Both the position numbers and the translations under genes were made by a program. A stretch of 64,000 bases of DNA from JAGVJT01 sp964513205 (GTDB lineage Bacteria > Pseudomonadota > Gammaproteobacteria > Legionellales > Legionellaceae): NCBI GenBank assembly GCA_964513205.1, contig CAZELP010000009.1, positions 1-64,000 on the forward strand, given 5' to 3'. A model generated the notes under the pieces. The model saw nothing but the letters and a program-made list of their open reading frames with translations, was not told the DNA's origin and did not search any database. Shown here piece after piece: positions 1 to 7,566 of the stretch (its first letter is position 1; every line of letters begins with the position of its first letter).

Positions 1-2
1 TG

Positions 3-1061
3 ACTCAGGCTAATTTTACGACTCTACTTCACCCTTCGCATATCAATTTGCTGAACAATAATCGAACGATTTGGGTTTTAATGCCACCGCACTCATTTAC
101 ACAAAGAAATTTTGACCGCCTTATTCAAGCAAGTGAACAAGCGAATGCTTTTGAGGCGATTCAAAGAGTTTTCGATCAGATTATCGGTAGAAATACGAGA
201 AGTAGGACTATCAATGAGGCACAAAGCACACATACGGCTTCAATCCATCGTAGCGTTTCAGAAAGCGCCTTGCGATTAAAAGCGTCGTATGGTGAAAATC
301 TTGTTTTGCAAAAGACGATGATGTGCTTTCAAGCGGATATTGATGCGTTGCCAAATGATATCCTGCCATATCAGGTGGCGAAACGAGCGATGGCTCGTCT
401 TATTAAAGAGGATGGCTTGTTTAAAGATCCTTGCTCAGATATCTCCATTCTTGAGCTATTGGCGTTGGCATATTTGGCGATTGGTGATGATAAAAAGCGT
501 TTGGGTTCAATTGAAGACGCAAAATCGCAACTGATTCAGGGGCTCTATGAGATTCAACGTGGGTATAATTTAAATGAAACAGGAGTAGATGGCGGCAGTG
601 AAGACCTTCCGATTTGTCCTGCTGGAGCATTCAATAAGCTTCTGGAAAAGCTCAGCATGATCCACTCAGATGTGGTGTTGGTTTTTGTGACACCAGAGCT
701 GGCATCGTTGAAATTTCCACGTATTGTCAAAGCAGTTGCGATGGCCTATTTGAAGAAGCAAGATGCAGCGTTACTCGAGACAATCAATGCAAACAATGGT
801 GCGATTTCCTCAATTTGGGAAGCGATCAACTTGGAGGTAGAAGATGTGCTTTGGGATGAGTTTAAAGAAGCATTTTTGAACAACCGGGCTGACAATCGAT
901 TTAAAGCGCTAATCAACACCGGTGTTGATGTGGCTTTGTCTTCCGCAGAGCTTCTGGAAATTAAACGCACTTTTCCTGCTTCGGTGACTTTGATTTCTTT
1001 CTTGAGAAATAATGAAGTCTCTTCTGATACGCCTCATGCAGCATTGATGAGTGGTCGGTAA
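3..1061 (+). CDS. hypothetical protein, 5' end outside the window
   Basis: The frame is open from base 3, so the TTG at 48 is probably not the real start and the gene is cut by the window edge. About 350 residues are visible. They look soluble and mostly helical, with many Glu, Ala and Leu and no signal peptide or membrane segment. I do not recognise a family. A stretch near residues 190-215 mentions PICPAGAFNKLLEKL, which is hydrophobic-helical but not a known motif. The gene ends 88 bases before the convergent nrdB gene. Function unknown; existence is well supported by length. Confidence 0.8.
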   Translation, partial: TQANFTTLLHPSHINLLNNNRTIWVLMPPHSFTQRNFDRLIQASEQANAFEAIQRVFDQIIGRNTRSRTINEAQSTHTASIHRSVSESALRLKASYGENLVLQKTMMCFQADIDALPNDILPYQVAKRAMARLIKEDGLFKDPCSDISILELLALAYLAIGDDKKRLGSIEDAKSQLIQGLYEIQRGYNLNETGVDGGSEDLPICPAGAFNKLLEKLSMIHSDVVLVFVTPELASLKFPRIVKAVAMAYLKKQDAALLETINANNGAISSIWEAINLEVEDVLWDEFKEAFLNNRADNRFKALINTGVDVALSSAELLEIKRTFPASVTLISFLRNNEVSSDTPHAALMSGR

Positions 1062-1097
1062 TGATATACGCGGGTTTTTTTATCAGCATCGCTGGAT

Positions 1098-1116
1098 CCC
1101 GTGCATAAAGCACGGG
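1098..1116. repeat. GC-rich palindrome between convergent genes
   Basis: The arms CCCGTGC and GCACGGG are perfect and separated by ATAAA. The surrounding 60 bases are clearly GC-richer than the neighbouring genes. The flanking GGATC and the overall look resemble the small palindromic dispersed elements found in Rickettsiales and Legionellales genomes. It could also act as a bidirectional terminator between the upstream gene and nrdB, but no T run follows directly. Confidence 0.5.
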
Positions 1117-1149
1117 ACGTAGGCGACGGAGTACGCAACTCTATATAAT

Positions 1150-2256
1150 TTAATCGTCGTCTCCCCAGCTGAGTGTTCCTCCTGCTTGATATTCGATGAC
1201 TCGAGTTTCAAAAAAGTTTTTCTCTTTTTTCAAATCGAGCATTTCGCTCATCCAAGGGAAGGGGTTTTGTGCTCCAGGATACTGTTCAGGAAGACCGATT
1301 TGTGCAAGACGTCTGTTGGCGATAAAATGCAAATATTCTTCGAACATTTCAGCATTCATGCCTAAGATGCCGTTCGGCATGGTGTCTTTTGCATATTGGT
1401 ATTCTAATTTTACACCTTCTGAAATCAAGTCGATGATTTCTTGTTTAAATTCCGGTGTCCATAGATGTGGATTTTCAATTTTAATTTGGTTAATCACATC
1501 AATACCAAAATTCATATGCATGGATTCGTCACGAAGGATATACTGAAATTGCTCTGATGTGCCAACCATTTTGTTACGTCGTCCCATCGATAGAACTTGA
1601 GTAAAACCAACGTAAAAAAAGATCCCCTCAAAAACAACATAGAATGCAATCAGATCTCGAAGCAAGCGCTGATCGTTTTCTTGTGTGCCTGTGTGGAAGG
1701 TTTCGTCACCCAAACTTTGTGTAAATGGCAATGCCCAAGATGCTTTTCGTGAAACAGCTGGAATTTCACGATACATGTTGAATACTTCAGCTTCATCCAT
1801 ACCCAGACTTTCAATAATGTATTGGTACGCATGTGTATGTAATGCTTCTTCAAACGCTTGCCGAAGGAGATACTGACGGCATTCAGGATTTGTGATATGA
1901 CGATATACAGCCAAGACTAAATTATTTGCAACCAAAGAGTCTGCTGTTGAAAAAAAGCCTAAATTTCGTTTAATGATGAGGCGTTCATCTTCTGTCAGAC
2001 CGTTGCTGCTGTTCCACAGAGCCAAATCAGCACTCATGTTGATTTCATTTGGCATCCAATGGTTGGCACATGCTTTTAAATACTTATCCCAAGCCCATGG
2101 ATATTTGAAAGGAACGAGTTGATTGAGGTCGGCTCGGCAGTTGATGATTTGTTTATCATCAACTTGAATGCGAGCGGCTCCCATTTCAATAAATTCAAGC
2201 CCGGTTGCCCCTGATATGGATTGTCTTACGGGTGCATCAATTGTTGCTGTAGACAT
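1150..2256 (-). CDS. nrdB: ribonucleoside-diphosphate reductase, beta subunit
   Basis: This is the radical-generating small subunit of class I ribonucleotide reductase, which makes dNTPs with NrdA. The ferritin-like diiron ligands are visible: D106, E137 and H140 (EEALHTHAY), E210 (FEGIFF), E244 and H247 (RDESMHM). The radical tyrosine is Y144, four residues after the ligand His. The surrounding sequence resembles the chlamydial class Ic branch, but it keeps Asp106 and Tyr144 where Chlamydia has Glu and Phe, so a tyrosyl radical is expected. A strong ribosome site (GAGGAG) precedes the ATG. Only 15 bases separate it from nrdA, so the two are one operon. Confidence 0.96.
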   Translation of the reverse strand: MSTATIDAPVRQSISGATGLEFIEMGAARIQVDDKQIINCRADLNQLVPFKYPWAWDKYLKACANHWMPNEINMSADLALWNSSNGLTEDERLIIKRNLGFFSTADSLVANNLVLAVYRHITNPECRQYLLRQAFEEALHTHAYQYIIESLGMDEAEVFNMYREIPAVSRKASWALPFTQSLGDETFHTGTQENDQRLLRDLIAFYVVFEGIFFYVGFTQVLSMGRRNKMVGTSEQFQYILRDESMHMNFGIDVINQIKIENPHLWTPEFKQEIIDLISEGVKLEYQYAKDTMPNGILGMNAEMFEEYLHFIANRRLAQIGLPEQYPGAQNPFPWMSEMLDLKKEKNFFETRVIEYQAGGTLSWGDDD

Positions 2257-2271
2257 ATGTTTATCTCCTCT

Positions 2272-5088
2272 TTATTGGCATGCTTCACAATCTGGATCGA
2301 GGATTGAGCATACTTTGGGTTCGTTGATTTTAACGGCATTTAAAGCGCCATCGTGTACAGTTGATTTTTCGGCATTCGTTGCACCAAGACTGCGTAAATA
2401 ATAAGTGGTTTTGAGGCCTCTTTGCCACGCCAAACGATACAAATCATCCAGTTTTTTTCCAGAGGGCTGAGCCATGTAAATATTGAGTGATTGTGCTTGG
2501 TCAATCCATTTTTGGCGACGAGAAGCGGCTTCCACGAGCCATTCTGGCGATATTTCAAAAGAAGTGGCGTACCGCGCTTTCAGTTTTTCTGGAATTCGCG
2601 TGATCGGCTGAACACTACCATTAAAATATTTTAGATCGTTGATCATGACCTCATCCCAAAGGTTGAGCGCTTTCAAATCAGCAACCAAATAAGGATTGAT
2701 CACGGTAAACTCGCCAGATAAGTTCGATTTTACATAAAGATTTTGATACGTTGGCTCAATGGATTGAGAAACCGCGCAGATGTTTGAAATCGTTGCAGTT
2801 GGTGCAATTGCCATGACGTTCGAGTTACGCATGCCTTGGGTTCGAACCTTGACGCGCAAAGACTCCCAATTGAGTTGTTGAGATTTATCTTGTTCCAGTG
2901 ATTGGCCTCGTGCTTGTTGGAGCAGGTTAATTGAGTCAATCGGTAAAATTCCTTTGCTCCAAAGTGAGCCTTCAAAGCTTGAGTATTTTCCGCGCTCTTT
3001 TGCCAACTCAGAAGATGCATCAATTGCGTAGTAGCTGACGAGTTCCATCGACTGGTCAGCAAATTGAACTGCCGCCTCAGAAGCGTACTCTAGATTTAAA
3101 CGGTACAAAGCGTCTTGAAATCCCATAATTCCAAGGCCAATTGGACGGTGTTTTAAATTTGAGTTTCTCGCTTGTGGGACTGAATAATAGTTGATGTCAA
3201 TCACGTTATCGAGCATGCGAATCGCTGTTCTGACGGTTTGTTGCAATTTTTCTTTGTCGATTTTCCCGTCATTCAAGTGCGCCGGTAAATTGATGCTACC
3301 TAAATTACAGACGGCAATTTCTTCTGCCGAAGTATTGAGCGTTATTTCAGTACATAGGTTTGAGCTATGAACGACACCCGCATGTTGTTGAGGCGACCGG
3401 ATATTACATGGATCTTTGAACGTAATCCAAGGATGTCCTGTTTCAAAAAGCATGGTTAGCATTTTGCGCCACAGTTTTACAGCAGAGAGTGTTTTGGCGC
3501 TCTGAATTTTCCCTTTCTCCGCTTGCCGCTCATAATTTTGGTAAAGAGTTTCAAACGCTTTTCCGTAACTGTCATGTAAACCTGGGACTTCATCAGGTGA
3601 AAACAATGTCCAGTTTCCATCTTCTTGTACACGCTTCATGAATAGGTCGGGGATCCATAGCGCCGTGTTCATGTCGTGTGTTCGTCGTCGGTCATCACCT
3701 GTATTTTTGCGCAACTCAAGAAATTCTTCTACATCACGGTGCCAACACTCGATATAAGCACAAACGGCTCCTTTGCGTTTTCCACCTTGATTGACGGCGA
3801 CAGCTGTTGCGTCTGCAACGTTTAAGAAGGGGACAACCCCTTGTGAGCGACCATTCGTTCCTTTAATGTGTGCTCCCATTGCGCGCACCGATGTCCAGTC
3901 GTTCCCCAGACCTCCGGCAAATTTCGATAGCAGCGCGTTGTCTTTAATCGCGCTGTAAATACCGTCTAAATCGTCAGGGACCGTTGTTAAATAGCAGCTG
4001 GAAAGCTGAGGACGGACTGTGCCAGAGTTGAAAAGTGTAGGTGTGGACGCCATGTAATCAAAAGAAGAGAGCAACATGTAAAATTCAATTGCTTTTTCGT
4101 CTTTCTTTTCTTCGCGAATGGCAAGCCCCATGGCAACTCGCATGAAAAAAGCTTGGGGTAATTCGTAACGTGTGCCTTTCTCGTGAATAAAGTAGCGATC
4201 GTAAAGCGTTTGCAGGCTGAGGTAAGTAAACTGCATATCGCGCTGAGGTAACAATGCGCTTCCTAATTTTTCCAAATTAAAATGCGCCAATAATGGATCA
4301 AGCAAGCCTTGTTTGATTCCATGATGAATATACGCTTTAAAATAAGCCGGATATATGCTGAGCATTTCATCAAATGTTGCATTTTGGCGCAAGTGTAAAT
4401 GTTCTAGTGCTTCGGATCGTAGTGTATCGAGTAAAAGGCGGGCACTGACATAAGCATAGTTGGGCTCTCTTTCAACCATCGCTCGAGCGGACATAATCAA
4501 GGCTTTATGAACGTCGGTTAGTTTTGCAAGATTGAACAAGTTTCGCAGAGCGTCTTTGACAATCAGATCAGGGTCGACTTCTTTTAGATCTCGACATGCT
4601 TCTTGGACAATCGTTTCGACACGAGCAATATCCAGTGGCTCTATATCACCGTTGGGCATGGTAATGAGCAGTGTTTTTGGATCGTGCGCGATTTTTTTTG
4701 TTTCGGTTTCTCGTGCTTTGCGTCGTTCTTCTCGATACAGAACATAAGCGCGCGCGACCTTGTATTGACCTGTTCTCATGAGCGCCAATTCGACTTGATC
4801 TTGGATGTCTTCAATGTGAATGGTGCCACCAGCAGGCAGTCGTCGTTCAAATGTACGTGTCATTTGACTGGTTAGCTCATCAATCTGTTGATACACACGA
4901 TTTGAGCTTGCCGCATTTGTTCCTTCGACGGCAATAAAGGCCTTTGTAATAGCGACTTTGATTTTATTTTCATCGTACTTGACGACTTTCCCATTGCGCT
5001 TAATGGTTTTTAAAAGCCCGGGAAGATGGGGTGAAAATTCTGCATCTGTCTCTAATACATCGCGCACGGGTTCAATAAGTTCTGACAT
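2272..5088 (-). CDS. nrdA: ribonucleoside-diphosphate reductase, alpha subunit
   Basis: This is the catalytic large subunit of class I ribonucleotide reductase. An N-terminal ATP-cone (about residues 25-120, starting NGKVVKYDENKIKVAI) gives allosteric dATP control. Active-site elements are present: SSCYLTT carrying the first redox Cys, NLCTEI with the thiyl-radical Cys and its Asn and Glu partners, AVCNLGSINL with the second redox Cys, and TTYYLRSLGA with the paired radical-transfer tyrosines. The C-terminus CEACQ supplies the shuttle cysteines. At 938 residues it is longer than enterobacterial NrdA, in line with the branch typical of Chlamydia and Legionellales. GGAGG sits five bases before the ATG. 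It is the first gene of the nrdAB operon. Confidence 0.97.
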   Translation of the reverse strand: MSELIEPVRDVLETDAEFSPHLPGLLKTIKRNGKVVKYDENKIKVAITKAFIAVEGTNAASSNRVYQQIDELTSQMTRTFERRLPAGGTIHIEDIQDQVELALMRTGQYKVARAYVLYREERRKARETETKKIAHDPKTLLITMPNGDIEPLDIARVETIVQEACRDLKEVDPDLIVKDALRNLFNLAKLTDVHKALIMSARAMVEREPNYAYVSARLLLDTLRSEALEHLHLRQNATFDEMLSIYPAYFKAYIHHGIKQGLLDPLLAHFNLEKLGSALLPQRDMQFTYLSLQTLYDRYFIHEKGTRYELPQAFFMRVAMGLAIREEKKDEKAIEFYMLLSSFDYMASTPTLFNSGTVRPQLSSCYLTTVPDDLDGIYSAIKDNALLSKFAGGLGNDWTSVRAMGAHIKGTNGRSQGVVPFLNVADATAVAVNQGGKRKGAVCAYIECWHRDVEEFLELRKNTGDDRRRTHDMNTALWIPDLFMKRVQEDGNWTLFSPDEVPGLHDSYGKAFETLYQNYERQAEKGKIQSAKTLSAVKLWRKMLTMLFETGHPWITFKDPCNIRSPQQHAGVVHSSNLCTEITLNTSAEEIAVCNLGSINLPAHLNDGKIDKEKLQQTVRTAIRMLDNVIDINYYSVPQARNSNLKHRPIGLGIMGFQDALYRLNLEYASEAAVQFADQSMELVSYYAIDASSELAKERGKYSSFEGSLWSKGILPIDSINLLQQARGQSLEQDKSQQLNWESLRVKVRTQGMRNSNVMAIAPTATISNICAVSQSIEPTYQNLYVKSNLSGEFTVINPYLVADLKALNLWDEVMINDLKYFNGSVQPITRIPEKLKARYATSFEISPEWLVEAASRRQKWIDQAQSLNIYMAQPSGKKLDDLYRLAWQRGLKTTYYLRSLGATNAEKSTVHDGALNAVKINEPKVCSILDPDCEACQ

Positions 5089-5162
5089 GGATCCTCCGCA
5101 AATACTCGAACACTATTGTTCGAGGTGATGTTATCAACAACAACGTCCTGTGGCTGCTAAAA

Positions 5163-5209
5163 ACACAACATATAGTTAATAATAAAACTGTAATCACAAT
5201 ATAATGTGT
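5163..5209 (-). promoter_or_regulatory. pair of NrdR-box-like sites upstream of nrdA
   Basis: Two 16-base imperfect palindromes match the NrdR box consensus ACACWATATATWGTGT at 13 of 16 (5163-5178) and 14 of 16 (5194-5209) positions. Their starts are 31 bases apart, which is the known three-turn spacing that lets one NrdR oligomer bind both. They lie 75-121 bases upstream of nrdA. Repression of nrdAB by NrdR when dATP is high is inferred from this. Confidence 0.75.
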
Positions 5210-5247
5210 TATAAACAAAATGGCAAGAGAATAGTATGGGAATATGC

Positions 5248-5256
5248 TGTGGATAA
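5248..5256 (-). promoter_or_regulatory. perfect DnaA box upstream of nrdA
   Basis: TGTGGATAA on the plus strand is the exact complement of the DnaA consensus TTATCCACA. It lies 160 bases upstream of the nrdA start and beyond the NrdR-like pair. In E. coli, DnaA also controls nrdAB, so a cell-cycle input here is plausible. Confidence 0.6.
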
Positions 5257-5302
5257 AATGTGAGTTTTTTGTGGAGTGTTTTGTTTTACATGAAATTAAC
5301 AC

Positions 5303-6082
5303 TTAATTGCTCAAAATGCCCTCTTTTAAGAGAATGGCATCGCTGACTTCTGAAAATCCACGTGCCTCGATTTCAAAATTTTTAAAATGAGCAAATAGTT
5401 GGCTTGAGCTTCCTCCATCCAAGTTGAGCGCATCCTCGCAAGAGAGTGGGGCTTTGCGCATTAAGTTTGCAAGACCGCTGGTTGTCAGAGGGGCTCGGTC
5501 TGTAACGAGCAAAATCACATGTCCTGTTTTGGTAATTCCCAATGCGGTCCTATCGGCATGTCCTGGTTTTAGAGGAGGGATTTTACCTCTAATAAGGAGT
5601 CTTGGGCCACTTTGAATAGCAAACTGGATGCTGGTATCGTCATGAAATTGAGGATATTTTACAATTGAAGCGTGGTGATTGCGAATTTGAAAAACTCCCC
5701 ACCAACTGATTTGTTTCAGTTCGTTTGATAACACATGGTTGCTAATTCTTAATCCCAGAGGTTTAAAATTGCGATCAAAAAAACCACCGTTTACAGCAAG
5801 ATGGGCTTTGCCGGCTTCTGCAAATTGCGCCACAGTTGCTTGAGTGCGTTTCAACTTTTTAGCGTTGATTAATTCAAGTTCATTTTGATGTAAATCAATT
5901 TTAAAAACATGAATATGTGACCAGGGTGTCAAAAAAGAGTGCGCCAAGTCTTGATACTCAACTCCAGGCGCAATATTTTTCCATGCACTCATTGCCGTTG
6001 CAGAAAAAGAAAAAAACACAACAAACGAGACGATGTGCCATATTAGATGTAATTTAAATCGAGAGGATATTTGCTTAGGCAT
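5303..6082 (-). CDS. secreted phosphodiester glycosidase-family protein (NAGPA/DUF2233)
   Basis: An N-terminal hydrophobic segment (about residues 12-30) ending ATAMSA suggests a signal peptide or anchor. The remaining sequence has the conserved blocks of the NAGPA/DUF2233 family: NGGFFD (about residue 99), SGPRLL, RTALGI and the C-terminal LNLDGGSSSQL. The family includes the mammalian enzyme that uncovers mannose-6-phosphate and bacterial envelope proteins acting on sugar phosphodiesters. The substrate here is unknown. It is transcribed divergently from pmbA with 39 bases between the starts. Size (259 residues) is normal for the family. Confidence 0.85.
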   Translation of the reverse strand: MPKQISSRFKLHLIWHIVSFVVFFSFSATAMSAWKNIAPGVEYQDLAHSFLTPWSHIHVFKIDLHQNELELINAKKLKRTQATVAQFAEAGKAHLAVNGGFFDRNFKPLGLRISNHVLSNELKQISWWGVFQIRNHHASIVKYPQFHDDTSIQFAIQSGPRLLIRGKIPPLKPGHADRTALGITKTGHVILLVTDRAPLTTSGLANLMRKAPLSCEDALNLDGGSSSQLFAHFKNFEIEARGFSEVSDAILLKEGILSN

Positions 6083-6121
6083 CGTTATCTTGTATCCTTA
6101 GTTTTAACTTAGGGTCATGAG

Positions 6122-7492
6122 ATGAATATGCAAAACACTATGTCGCAACATAACAATAGAGCACTATCAAAGTCAACAGAAGCCTTATCTTTACTCATGG
6201 AGTCTGTTCTCGAAGAGGCCAAACGTCAAGGAGCTTCGGATGCGGCTGTTTCTGTTGGTCATGATACTGGGTTTTCGGTTGATGTGCGAATGGGAGAGGT
6301 TGAAACGCTCGCTTTTAGCGAAGAAAAAGGAGTCAGCATCACTGTTTATCTTGGCACTCAAAAAGGTCATGCAAGCAGCAGCGATACCTCTTGTGAGGCC
6401 GTCTCGACCATGGTGCGCGCAGCGCTTGATATTGCACGTGTGAGTGCCGCCGATCCTTGCGCGGGTTTACCCGACAAGGAAAGCGTTGTGTTCGACTATC
6501 CTGATTTAGATCTTTATCATCCCTCCGATATGACTCCAGCTTTGGCGATTGAAAAAGCCCAAGCCTGTGAGAAAGTGGCGCTTGATTATGACAAGAGAAT
6601 TGTAAATTCAGATGGCGTTTCTGTTTCAACATACGCTTTTATTTCAGGATATGCGACCACTCAGGGCTTTTTAGGCATTGTTCCCAGTACAAGACACACG
6701 CTTTCAGCCTCTATGATCGCGAAAGAAGGCGAGAATATGCAGCGAGATTATGAATATTCTGTTTCCCGTTATCCTGAGAAACTGCATTCAATCGAACATG
6801 TGGCGCATACGGCTTCAATGCGGGCTTTAGAGCGACTCGGAGCACGCTCGATTCCAACACAAGAGTGCCCTGTGATTTTGTCTTCTCGCATTTCAAGCGG
6901 CTTGTTTTCAACCTTTATCCAAGCAATTAGTGGTGGAAACTTATATCGTAAAAACTCTTTTTTACTCGATGGCATTGGAAAAGTGATTTTCCCCGAATGG
7001 ATGCAAATTTATGAGCAACCTCATTTGATTGGCGCTTTAGGGAGTACGCCATTTGACAGTGAGGGCTTAATGACTCGTCCTAACATTTTGGTTCAAAATG
7101 GGGTTTTAAATCAATATGTGTTGAGTACGTATACAGGAAGAAAGCTGGGTCTTAAAACCACGGCCAATGCCGGAGGAGTATCTAATTTAACCATCGAATC
7201 GACAGGAAAAAACTTGGATGCGCTTTTAAAAACAATGGGCAGGGGTTTGTTGGTTACCGAGCTGATGGGACAGGGCATTAATCTTTTAACTGGAGATTAT
7301 TCGCGTGGAGCGGCTGGTTTTTGGGTTGAAGATGGTCAAATACAATATCCTGTTGAAGAAGTGACGATTGCGGGCAATTTAGAGCAAATGTTCCGTCATA
7401 TTCAAGAGGTTGGACAAGATCTTAACCCCAATGTCGCCACACGATGTGGTTCTGTTTTGATAAGCTCCATGATGGTTGCAGGAAAGTCATAA
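6122..7492 (+). CDS. pmbA: metalloprotease-related protein PmbA/TldE
   Basis: This is the TldD/PmbA family, length 456 (usual about 450). PmbA (TldE) partners TldD in a heterodimeric protease that trims unfolded peptides and, in E. coli, matures microcin B17 and degrades CcdA. Typical features are the N-terminal AKRQGASDAAVSV region, SRYPEKLHSIE, the TGRKLGLKTTANAGGVSNL block in the C-terminal half, and the ending GSVLISSMMVAG. The metal-binding HExxxH motif of TldD is absent, as expected for the PmbA half. No tldD is seen in this window. Confidence 0.93.
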   Translation: MNMQNTMSQHNNRALSKSTEALSLLMESVLEEAKRQGASDAAVSVGHDTGFSVDVRMGEVETLAFSEEKGVSITVYLGTQKGHASSSDTSCEAVSTMVRAALDIARVSAADPCAGLPDKESVVFDYPDLDLYHPSDMTPALAIEKAQACEKVALDYDKRIVNSDGVSVSTYAFISGYATTQGFLGIVPSTRHTLSASMIAKEGENMQRDYEYSVSRYPEKLHSIEHVAHTASMRALERLGARSIPTQECPVILSSRISSGLFSTFIQAISGGNLYRKNSFLLDGIGKVIFPEWMQIYEQPHLIGALGSTPFDSEGLMTRPNILVQNGVLNQYVLSTYTGRKLGLKTTANAGGVSNLTIESTGKNLDALLKTMGRGLLVTELMGQGINLLTGDYSRGAAGFWVEDGQIQYPVEEVTIAGNLEQMFRHIQEVGQDLNPNVATRCGSVLISSMMVAGKS

Positions 7493-7566
7493 AAGATACT
7501 TAAAAATCTAATTGTTTGTTTTTGTGCTATATAATAAGATATGAAATCTTTATTTAGAGTCTTATT

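Noticed and set aside
1150..2256. Class Ic (Mn/Fe, Tyr-less) NrdB
   Set aside because: Tyr144 and Asp106 are both present.
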